The notes under the pieces were generated by a model. It was not told the DNA's origin and did no database searches. It worked only from the letters and a program-made list of their open reading frames with translations. 6,163 nt of DNA from Candidatus Woesearchaeota archaeon (GTDB lineage Archaea; Nanobdellota; Nanobdellia; SCGC-AAA011-G17; UBA489), in contig JAUXTV010000003.1 of the NCBI GenBank assembly GCA_030679025.1, forward strand, positions 1 to 6,163, written 5' to 3'. The translations under genes were made by a program, and so were the position numbers. This document shows, piece after piece, positions 1 through 5,180 of this stretch (its first letter is position 1; each line of letters begins with the position of its first letter).

Positions 1-270
1 GCCTTAATGCTTGATGACTTGTCCAAATCCAACACAATTCCCTACATGGACGTCGATAACAAGACTTCGGAGATAGGTCACGAAGCAACAGTCTCTAAGA
101 TCGGAGATGAACAATTATTCTACTTAATGTCCCGTGGCTTGTCAGAAGAGCAGGCTCGTCAGATGATAGTCTCTGGATTTATTGAGCCTATTATCAAGGC
201 ATTGCCTATAGAATATGCTGTCGAACTCAATAGATTAATAGAATTAGAAATGGAAAATGCTCTTGGTTAA
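1..270 (+). CDS. sufB: SufB, C-terminal end only (Fe-S scaffold subunit of SufBCD)
   Basis: This is the last 89 residues of SufB; the frame is open to the left edge, so the gene starts outside the window and the first in-frame ATG (position 7) is not its start. The segment matches the conserved SufB tail: a GHEATVSK motif (76-99), then [21 protein letters not shown] and a final [13 protein letters not shown] helix. SufB is the main scaffold on which the nascent Fe-S cluster forms within the cytosolic SufBC2D complex. The Glu of the GHEATV motif (82-84) corresponds to the glutamate (E434 in E. coli) implicated in cluster assembly at the SufB-SufD interface. The tail region also carries the helices that contact SufC. 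sufD follows 8 nt after the stop, so the two are almost certainly co-transcribed. Identity is certain; the beta-helix core and N-terminus cannot be assessed. Confidence 0.96.
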   Translation, partial: ALMLDDLSKSNTIPYMDVDNKTSEIGHEATVSKIGDEQLFYLMSRGLSEEQARQMIVSGFIEPIIKALPIEYAVELNRLIELEMENALG

Positions 271-278
271 TCACAACA

Positions 279-1379
279 ATGACAAAACAATTACCTTTAC
301 CACAGTTAAAGTATGGATTGACAACATATGTTTCTTTAGATAAGTTTTCAACAGAAAAAGTAAACAAGAGTACAATAACTGCTAGTTCTTACACTACTAA
401 AGGAGCTGAAAAAATACAAATTCAAGATCTCAAACAGTTTTGGCAGTCACCCAGAGGAAAAGCAATTTTCAAAATATTACAAAAACAACCAACAAATTAT
501 ATTGAAGATATTCAGGATAAAGCATTGCATCAAGGAAAAGCAATTATCATTCCAGCAAACACCATCTTAACTACTCCAGTTTTATTGCAAAAGCATTGTA
601 CAACAACAGTTGACGCAGACACAGTAATTATCATCGCAGAAAAAAACAGTCAATCTTCCATTGTAGAGTCAGTAACTTCAACAGCAGATTGCTATCTCAG
701 AACGCAACGTTTGCATATCATTCTCGAAGAAAATGCACAATTGTCTTATTGTAACGTCCAAAATTTAGATAAAAAAACTTATAATTTTATCAGCAAAACA
801 GCAAACACAGGAAGACAGGCAAAAATCTATTGGATAGATGGTTGTTTCGGCAGTATGTTCACAACCTCTATGATTCACACTACTTTGTCTGGAGAAGGCT
901 CAAGCATGGAGGCAGATACTATGTTTTTCGCGCAACAAGAACAGCAATTTGACGTAGCCGTAGAAGCACAACATCTTGCTCCACATACAACATCAGATAT
1001 GAGAACTAAAGGCGTAGGTAAGGATAGCAGTAAAACAGTCTATAGAGGCAATATCAAGATTCATGAACATGCTCATCATAGTGTAGGATATCAAAAAGAA
1101 GATACTTTAATCTTAAGTGATGATGCAACAGTCGATGCTATTCCTAAATTAGAAATTGACAATCATGACGTCAAATGCAAGCATGGTGCTACAGTCGGTC
1201 AAATAGATCGTGAAAAAGTATTTTATTTAACCTCTCGCGGTTTATCAGATGGAGAAGCGCAAGCTACTATCGTCCGAGGTTTCTTCGCTCCCATCATTCA
1301 AAAAATTAATGCACAAGAATTAAAAGATCGTCTTCATGAAGAAATTGAAGAAAAAACTGCATTCCTAATCGAACAATGA
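279..1379 (+). CDS. sufD: SufD, Fe-S cluster assembly scaffold subunit
   Basis: This 366-residue protein is a SufB paralogue that pairs with it in the cytosolic SufBC2D scaffold. The N-terminal part (about 1-85) is poorly conserved. From about residue 86 (KAIIIPANTIL) the protein becomes the beta-strand-rich helix core, and residues 290-366 form the C-terminal helical domain. The motif VKCKHGATVGQID (298-310) is diagnostic for SufD rather than SufB: Cys300 and His302 match E. coli Cys358 and His360, with His360 placed at the SufB-SufD assembly site. YLTSRGLSDGEA and GFFAPII follow as expected. At 366 residues it is shorter than E. coli SufD (about 420), mostly in the N-terminal region. The ATG at 279 is the first one after the sufB stop. 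No good ribosome site precedes it, so translation may depend on coupling to sufB. The stop overlaps the sufS start (ATGA). Confidence 0.95.
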   Translation: MTKQLPLPQLKYGLTTYVSLDKFSTEKVNKSTITASSYTTKGAEKIQIQDLKQFWQSPRGKAIFKILQKQPTNYIEDIQDKALHQGKAIIIPANTILTTPVLLQKHCTTTVDADTVIIIAEKNSQSSIVESVTSTADCYLRTQRLHIILEENAQLSYCNVQNLDKKTYNFISKTANTGRQAKIYWIDGCFGSMFTTSMIHTTLSGEGSSMEADTMFFAQQEQQFDVAVEAQHLAPHTTSDMRTKGVGKDSSKTVYRGNIKIHEHAHHSVGYQKEDTLILSDDATVDAIPKLEIDNHDVKCKHGATVGQIDREKVFYLTSRGLSDGEAQATIVRGFFAPIIQKINAQELKDRLHEEIEEKTAFLIEQ

Positions 1380-2593
1380 AAAGCATTATTCCACCAACAA
1401 TCAAGGAAGATTTTCCTATTTTTAAGAGAAAGATCCAGGGAAAACCATTAGTTTACTTAGACAGTGCTTCCAGCTCGCAAAAGCCTAAGCAAGTAATTCA
1501 AGCTTTAAGTAATTATTATGAAAAAATGCATGCTAATATCCACCGCGGCATTTATACTTTAAGTGAAGAAGCTACATTAGCCTATGAAGATGCGCATAGA
1601 AAAGTTGCTCGTTTGATCAATGCGAAGTTCAAGGAAATTATTTTCACAAAAAACACTACAGAAAGTATTAATCTGTTAGCTTATAGTCTTGGGTTAGAAT
1701 TAAAGAAAGGCGATGAAATTCTCTTGACAGAAATGGAGCATCATGCTAATCTAGTTCCTTGGCAGCAAATTGCAAAACGTGTGGGAGCAGTGGTTAAATT
1801 TATCAAAGTCAACAAAGAGGGAGAATTAATCATCGACAGTAAACTTTTTACAAAGAAAACAAAAATAGTTGCAGTTACTCACATTTCCAATGTTCTTGGA
1901 ACAATTAATCCTATTGCAGAAATTATCTCTAAAGGACACAAAGTAGGTGCTAAAGTCATCATCGATGCAGCTCAAAGTATTCCCCATATGCCTTTCGACG
2001 TCAAAGCTCTAGATGCAGACTTTGTTGCTTTCTCCAGTCATAAAATGCTAGGCCCAACTGGTATCGGTGTTTTATATGGCAAGCAAGAACTCTTAGAACA
2101 GATGACTCCTTTCCTCTATGGTGGAGACATGATCAAAGAAGTAACTTTGGAAGACAGTACATTCAATGACTTGCCTTGGAAATTCGAAGCTGGAACTCCT
2201 AATATTTCTGGAGGTATCGCTTTTGGAACAGCAGTTGAATATTTAATGAACATCGGTATGCACAACATCGAGCAGCATGATAAAGAACTTTTAAAATATG
2301 CTCATGAACAATTGTCCAAGGTAAAAGGTATTACTCTTTATGGTCCAAAAGATCTGAAGAAAAAATCAAGCATCATCGCTTTCAACTTTGAAGATATTCA
2401 TCCACATGATGTCTCTTCTATTCTAGATACAGAAGGTATTGCTATCCGTGGTGGTCATCACTGTGCTATGCCTCTGATGAAAGCATTAGGAATACAAGCG
2501 AGCTGTCGTCTCTCACTTTACTTATATAACACACCAGAAGATATTGATGCTCTCGTCAAGGCTTTAGAAAAAGTCAGGAAGGTGTTCAAGTAA
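1376..2593 (+). CDS. sufS: SufS, group II cysteine desulfurase (PLP enzyme)
   Basis: At 405 residues this is full length for SufS, a cytosolic PLP enzyme that converts L-cysteine to alanine and leaves a persulfide on its active cysteine. Visible landmarks are LVYLDSASSSQKP at the N-terminus, NTTESINLLA (93-102), the EMEHHANLVPW block with His123 for the PLP ring, IDAAQ with Asp197 and Gln200, and SSHKMLGPTG with Lys223 as the PLP Schiff-base lysine. The active cysteine is Cys363 in RGGHHCAMPLM. The tail SCRLSLYLYNT contains Arg378, the substrate carboxylate-binding arginine of the family. His344 (HPHDV, 19 residues before Cys363) matches B. subtilis SufS His342, which takes over a zinc ligand position when SufU docks; E. 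coli SufS, which uses SufE, has no His there as I recall it. This fits the SufU-like gene next door. The start overlaps the sufD stop by 4 nt, and sufU begins 1 nt after this stop. Confidence 0.97.
   Translation: MKSIIPPTIKEDFPIFKRKIQGKPLVYLDSASSSQKPKQVIQALSNYYEKMHANIHRGIYTLSEEATLAYEDAHRKVARLINAKFKEIIFTKNTTESINLLAYSLGLELKKGDEILLTEMEHHANLVPWQQIAKRVGAVVKFIKVNKEGELIIDSKLFTKKTKIVAVTHISNVLGTINPIAEIISKGHKVGAKVIIDAAQSIPHMPFDVKALDADFVAFSSHKMLGPTGIGVLYGKQELLEQMTPFLYGGDMIKEVTLEDSTFNDLPWKFEAGTPNISGGIAFGTAVEYLMNIGMHNIEQHDKELLKYAHEQLSKVKGITLYGPKDLKKKSSIIAFNFEDIHPHDVSSILDTEGIAIRGGHHCAMPLMKALGIQASCRLSLYLYNTPEDIDALVKALEKVRKVFK
2576..2584 (+). promoter_or_regulatory. Ribosome binding site for sufU
   Basis: AGGAAGGTG lies inside the sufS 3' end and ends 10 nt before the ATG at 2595. 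Three in-frame ATGs are clustered here (2595, 2601, 2607); the spacing favours the first. Confidence 0.55.
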
Positions 2594-2594
2594 T

Positions 2595-2987
2595 ATGGAC
2601 ATGTACATGGAAGAAATTTTGGAACATTACAAGCATCCGCGAAATAAAGGAACAATAACTAATCCAGACATTCAATTCAAAGATCAAAACACTTTATGTG
2701 GTGATGAAATCCAAGTCTATTTGAAGCTTGATAAAAAGAAAATGATCACAGAAATAAAAACTGAAGGAAAAGGCTGTGCTATCTCACAAGCTGCTGCAAG
2801 TATGTTAACAGATGCGCTCAAAGGAAAAACCATAGAAGAAGTCAGAAATTTAAAAAATGAGTTTGTCTTTGACTTATTGCAAATTCAACTCAGTCCAGTC
2901 AGAGTCAAATGTGCATTATTAGCCTTATTTGCTGTCAAAAAAGGAATCTACAAATATTTAGGAGAGCACTACCATGACGAAGAATAA
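2595..2987 (+). CDS. sufU: SufU/IscU-family sulfur acceptor or Fe-S scaffold
   Basis: This 130-residue protein belongs to the IscU/SufU (NifU N-terminal) family. It begins with the family signature MEEILEHYKHPRNKG (5-19). The three invariant cysteines are Cys35 in LCGDE, with Asp37; Cys61 in GKGCAIS; and Cys106 in RVKCALLA. These are the zinc ligands in SufU and the cluster ligands in IscU. Lys105 stands where IscU has His105, which is the SufU pattern. The Cys61-Cys106 distance is 45 residues, however, close to IscU (43 in E. coli) and well short of B. subtilis SufU (62), so the SufU insertion is missing. With SufS directly upstream and no sufE in view, the likely role is to accept persulfide sulfur from SufS and pass it to SufBCD. 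A scaffold role remains possible. The symbol is given by context, not by certain orthology. The 3' end overlaps sufC by 14 nt. Confidence 0.9.
   Translation: MDMYMEEILEHYKHPRNKGTITNPDIQFKDQNTLCGDEIQVYLKLDKKKMITEIKTEGKGCAISQAAASMLTDALKGKTIEEVRNLKNEFVFDLLQIQLSPVRVKCALLALFAVKKGIYKYLGEHYHDEE
2960..2966 (+). promoter_or_regulatory. Ribosome binding site for sufC
   Basis: AGGAGAG is the strongest Shine-Dalgarno match on this strand. It lies within the sufU coding sequence, 7 nt before the sufC ATG at 2974, and so supports that start despite the 14-nt overlap with sufU. An own strong site would suit SufC, which is needed in two copies per complex. Confidence 0.65.
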
Positions 2988-3714
2988 ACCACTTATTCAA
3001 ATCAAAGATCTGGAAGTAACTATTGATGGAAAAGAAATATTAAAAGGTGTTAATCTTGAAGTCAATGAAGGAGAAGTTGCTGTCTTGATGGGTCCTAATG
3101 GTTCTGGTAAATCAACATTATCATTTGCTTTAATGGGACATCCAAAATATATAGTCACCAAAGGATCAATCATCTATAAAGGAGAAAATATTACAAAGGT
3201 ATCTCCAACAGAACGATCTAAAAAAGGAATGTTCTTGTCTTTCCAATATCCTAGTGAGATTGCTGGAGTCACTATTGCTAATTTTTTACGAACAGCGTTA
3301 AATGTAAGAAGAAAAGAAAAATTAAATCCTCTAGAGTTCAGAAAGATGTTAAAAGAAAAAATGAAAGAACTCCATTTCGATGAACAGTTTGCTAATAGAT
3401 ATTTGAACGAAGGATTCTCTGGTGGAGAAAAGAAAAAAGCTGAGATGCTCCAATTAGCAGTGTTACAGCCAACCTTAGCTATTTTAGATGAAACTGATTC
3501 TGGTACAGACGTTGATGCATTAAAAATAATTGGAAATACTATCAAAGCCATCCAAAAAGAAACCAAGATGACTGTCTTAATTATTACCCATTATAACAGA
3601 ATTCTCCAATATTTAGATGTGGATCAAGTGTATGTCATGGAGCAGGGAAAAATAACTCGCTCTGGCGATGTAAAGTTAGCGCATGAGATTGAAAAAACTG
3701 GATATAAAAAATAA
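2974..3714 (+). CDS. sufC: SufC, ABC-type ATPase of the SUF complex
   Basis: This 246-residue protein is a soluble ABC ATPase that drives conformational change in SufBC2D during cluster assembly; it is not a transporter subunit. Walker A is GPNGSGKST (40-48, Lys46). The Q-loop is Gln91 in SFQYPSEI, the ABC signature is FSGGEKKK (148-155), and Walker B with the catalytic base is LAILDETDSGTD (168-179, Glu173). The H-loop is His206 in IITHYNRIL. LDETDSGTDVDALK and the FQYP block are specific for SufC among ABC ATPases. Length matches the family (about 245-260). The gene overlaps sufU by 14 nt in another frame and has a good ribosome site just upstream. It is the last gene of the operon, whereas sufC usually precedes sufB and sufD. 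The next gene is convergent. Confidence 0.97.
   Translation: MTKNKPLIQIKDLEVTIDGKEILKGVNLEVNEGEVAVLMGPNGSGKSTLSFALMGHPKYIVTKGSIIYKGENITKVSPTERSKKGMFLSFQYPSEIAGVTIANFLRTALNVRRKEKLNPLEFRKMLKEKMKELHFDEQFANRYLNEGFSGGEKKKAEMLQLAVLQPTLAILDETDSGTDVDALKIIGNTIKAIQKETKMTVLIITHYNRILQYLDVDQVYVMEQGKITRSGDVKLAHEIEKTGYKK
3692..3711 (-). terminator. Possible T-tract terminator of the minus-strand operon
   Basis: Read on the minus strand, two runs of six T (3711-3706 and 3697-3692) separated by a short spacer lie 75 to 94 nt beyond the stop at 3786. This resembles the oligo-T terminators of archaea. No strong hairpin was found. The runs sit inside the sufC 3' end, where they encode lysines, so they may have no regulatory role. 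Confidence 0.3.
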
Positions 3715-3785
3715 TTATGATAAAGCATCAAGAAGTTCTGATACCTCTTTCAAGCCATTGTTGAATTGTTGTTTGCATAAGAAAA

Positions 3786-3810
3786 TTATTTCTTTTTCGT
3801 TTTTGTTTGT
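3786..3810 (+). terminator. Possible T-rich terminator of the suf operon
   Basis: TTATTTCTTTTTCGTTTTTG begins 72 nt after the sufC stop and is rich in T runs, as expected of an archaeal intrinsic terminator. Only a weak hairpin (TTCAA/TTGAA around a 7-nt loop, near 3749-3765) lies before it, so a bacterial-type terminator is poorly supported. It overlaps the Lys-rich 3' end of the convergent gene, which may by itself explain the T runs. Confidence 0.35.
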
Positions 3811-4094
3811 CGCAAGAGCATATTTTCCAGTGTTCTCGGATCAGTGACTATGCCTGGTGCTGCTGGTGTAGAAGGAAGTGCACGAAGAACAATCCATTTG
3901 AAGACTTTAGCATATAACATTCCGTGCTCAAGAGGAGTAAAATCAAAATTTGAAGGTTGTGTAGAAACACATTGAGCATAAGCTCGAGGACCATCTATTC
4001 TAAATATTTGCCAAGGAGCTCGAATCTCAGCTGGAGTATCTCTAGAATTTTTATAGTGAGTTCCTAAGACTAAGTAATAAGGAAATTGGAGCAT
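3786..4094 (-). CDS. Hypothetical protein, about 102 residues
   Basis: I do not recognise this protein. With the start at 4094 it has 102 residues, beginning MLQFPYYLVLGTHY and continuing through an aromatic middle (APWQIFRIDGPRAYAQC). A mildly hydrophobic stretch follows (LYAKVFKWIVLRAL, 60-72), then a Pro/Ala linker (LPSTPAAPG) and a Lys-rich end (RQTKTKKK). It has no clear signal peptide, metal site or catalytic motif. The frame is open back to 4247, which would add 51 residues, but that overlaps the preceding gene by 122 nt. The ATG at 4094 lies 31 nt after that gene's stop. A TTTATAAA box is centred 26 nt upstream and no ribosome site is present, which together suggest a leaderless transcript from this ATG. 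An open -1 frame continues past the stop to 3715, so the C-terminus may be longer in reality. That it is a gene is likely; its exact ends are uncertain. Confidence 0.65.
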   Translation of the reverse strand: MLQFPYYLVLGTHYKNSRDTPAEIRAPWQIFRIDGPRAYAQCVSTQPSNFDFTPLEHGMLYAKVFKWIVLRALPSTPAAPGIVTDPRTLENMLLRQTKTKKK

Positions 4095-4116
4095 AAGAAA
4101 AAAAGAATAAAAACTA

Positions 4117-4124
4117 TTTATAAA
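4117..4124 (-). promoter_or_regulatory. TATA-box-like archaeal promoter for the 102-residue gene
   Basis: On the minus strand the sequence reads CTTTATAAATAG in the short gap just after the 222-residue gene's stop. The box centre is 26 nt from the A of the ATG at 4094. That is the normal box-to-transcription-start distance in archaea and would place the RNA 5' end at the start codon. The gap otherwise contains only A/T-rich sequence and no Shine-Dalgarno. In DNA this AT-rich such a match can arise by chance. Confidence 0.45.
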
Positions 4125-4125
4125 G

Positions 4126-4794
4126 TTATGCTGCTTGTCTAACTGCTGTTGAAGCATAACGTTGATCTCTGAAAGCACTAAGAGGAATAATTGTTCTGTC
4201 ATCTTCAGTTCTTGTAGCGACTCGATCCAAGAATAATCCCTTAGCATAACTCAAGGCATCATGAAGTGCAGGTTGTGCATCTTTGAAAAGCTTAGCTTCA
4301 AATTTACGTCTGCCTCTGTACATATCGAGTAATCCAGTGCCAATAGGTAAGTAAGCTAGTGGTTTCTCCAGAACATCTTCTCCAAGGATTTCAAGAATTC
4401 TTCGTCCTTTCATTTGACCATGTCTGACATAAGCATAACTATCAATTGCATCTGCTAAAGAACTTGCAACTACTCCAGCTCCAGTGAATCCAAAGCCAAC
4501 AGGTCCAGGTAGTCCAAAAAACAATGCTGTTCCAGCAACATAACCAGCGCCTGCTAAATAACGTAAAGGCGTAGCAACATATTTCTGTAAGAAGGTTTTC
4601 TTATCGTAAGGTTTTAATTTACTATCATAAGCTTGAGTAAGTGCAGCTTCTAACATGCTTTTTCTGACTTGATACACAGAGCCTTTTGGATCTAAAGGTT
4701 GACCTTGTTCAGTAGAGAAGTGTCTGCGAACATCTGGATCTTCTGCAATTAAAGTATCCAAGCTTCCAGTGATAAATTCTTTAAGTCTAGCCAT
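4126..4794 (-). CDS. Hypothetical membrane protein with Gly-rich hydrophobic hairpin
   Basis: I do not recognise this 222-residue protein. The N-terminal 70 residues are hydrophilic and probably helical. Residues about 72-116 are strongly hydrophobic and rich in Gly and Ala (RYLAGAGYVAGTALFFG, then a LPGPVG turn, then FGFTGAGVVASSLADAI). This suggests two short membrane helices joined by a Pro-Gly turn, or a re-entrant hairpin. A basic segment follows (VRHGQMKGRRIL), then a weaker hydrophobic patch (LAYLPIGTGLLDMY, 146-159), a basic stretch (RGRRKFEAK) and a hydrophilic tail. No signal peptide or enzyme motif is visible. The ATG at 4794 is 5 nt after the CBS gene's stop, and an AGGAA site (4804-4808) lies 9 nt upstream, so it is probably translated from the same mRNA. 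The basic flanks suggest that both ends face the cytoplasm. A role with the CBS protein and the coiled-coil protein is inferred from position only. Confidence 0.8.
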   Translation of the reverse strand: MARLKEFITGSLDTLIAEDPDVRRHFSTEQGQPLDPKGSVYQVRKSMLEAALTQAYDSKLKPYDKKTFLQKYVATPLRYLAGAGYVAGTALFFGLPGPVGFGFTGAGVVASSLADAIDSYAYVRHGQMKGRRILEILGEDVLEKPLAYLPIGTGLLDMYRGRRKFEAKLFKDAQPALHDALSYAKGLFLDRVATRTEDDRTIIPLSAFRDQRYASTAVRQAA

Positions 4795-4799
4795 GTTCT

Positions 4800-5180
4800 T
4801 TATTTCCTAACGTGAGTTATGCTCCGTAAAAGTTCATGAATGGTAATCATTCCTACTAATTTTCCTTGTTTAGTTACTGGACAAGTAGCAACATTGCTTT
4901 TGACACATTGTTCATAAGCTTGTTTCTCATCTAGAGTTTCTTCAAAAGTTTGAATAGGTTTTGTCATAATATCTTTAGCTTTCAATGCAGTAGGATTTTT
5001 ACCTTCTGCTACAACACGATTATTAATATCAGTAATAGAAATAACTCCAACAGGTTTCTGGTTAGCGTCAGTCACATAAATATAGCGAATAACATGTTCT
5101 CGTAATTTCTTAGCTACATCTACAACAGAGTCTGAGTCTTTGCAAGATAATGCTTCCAATAAAGTACAGTCTTTAATCAT
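4800..5180 (-). CDS. Stand-alone two-CBS-domain protein
   Basis: At 126 residues this is just a CBS pair (Bateman module) with no attached enzyme or transporter domain. CBS1 covers about 5-62 and CBS2 about 68-126. CBS1 ends in GVISITD (45-51), which fits the G-h-h-S/T-x-S/T-D pattern whose Asp typically holds the ribose of an adenine nucleotide or S-adenosyl compound. CBS2 begins with AKDIMTKPIQTF, typical of the family, but its matching motif is GMITIHE (110-116), where Glu replaces Asp; this may leave one strong ligand site. It has four cysteines (5, 13, 92, 100) of unknown meaning and no membrane segment. Such proteins usually sense adenosyl ligands and regulate a partner; here the partners may be the two membrane proteins flanking it. 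Its ATG overlaps the upstream gene's stop by 4 nt (ATGA), indicating coupled translation. The specific ligand cannot be named. Confidence 0.92.
   Translation of the reverse strand: MIKDCTLLEALSCKDSDSVVDVAKKLREHVIRYIYVTDANQKPVGVISITDINNRVVAEGKNPTALKAKDIMTKPIQTFEETLDEKQAYEQCVKSNVATCPVTKQGKLVGMITIHELLRSITHVRK

Noticed and set aside
7..270. Independent 87-residue protein starting at the ATG at position 7
   Set aside because: The sequence is the conserved C-terminus of SufB and the frame is open to the window edge, so it is a truncated view of a longer gene.
3174..3566. 130-codon open frame on the minus strand inside sufC
   Set aside because: It lies wholly antisense to the well-conserved ATPase motifs of sufC, has no ribosome site or context, and its sequence looks like an antisense shadow.
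3718..3765. 15-codon plus-strand ORF right after sufC
   Set aside because: It is very short, has no ribosome site and no recognisable content.
3749..3765. TTCAA/TTGAA hairpin as a rho-independent terminator
   Set aside because: The stem is only 5 bp and A/T-rich with a 7-nt loop, and the T-rich tract begins about 20 nt later, so it is too weak to call as a hairpin terminator.
3728..3778. 16-codon ATG-started ORF on the minus strand in the convergent gap
   Set aside because: It is too short, has no ribosome site, and overlaps the more convincing -1 frame extension.
4095..4247. N-terminal extension of the small minus-strand gene to an ATG at 4247 (or 4202, 4157)
   Set aside because: It would overlap the 222-residue gene by up to 122 nt in another frame. 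The ATG at 4094 falls just after that gene's stop and has a well-placed TATA-like box.
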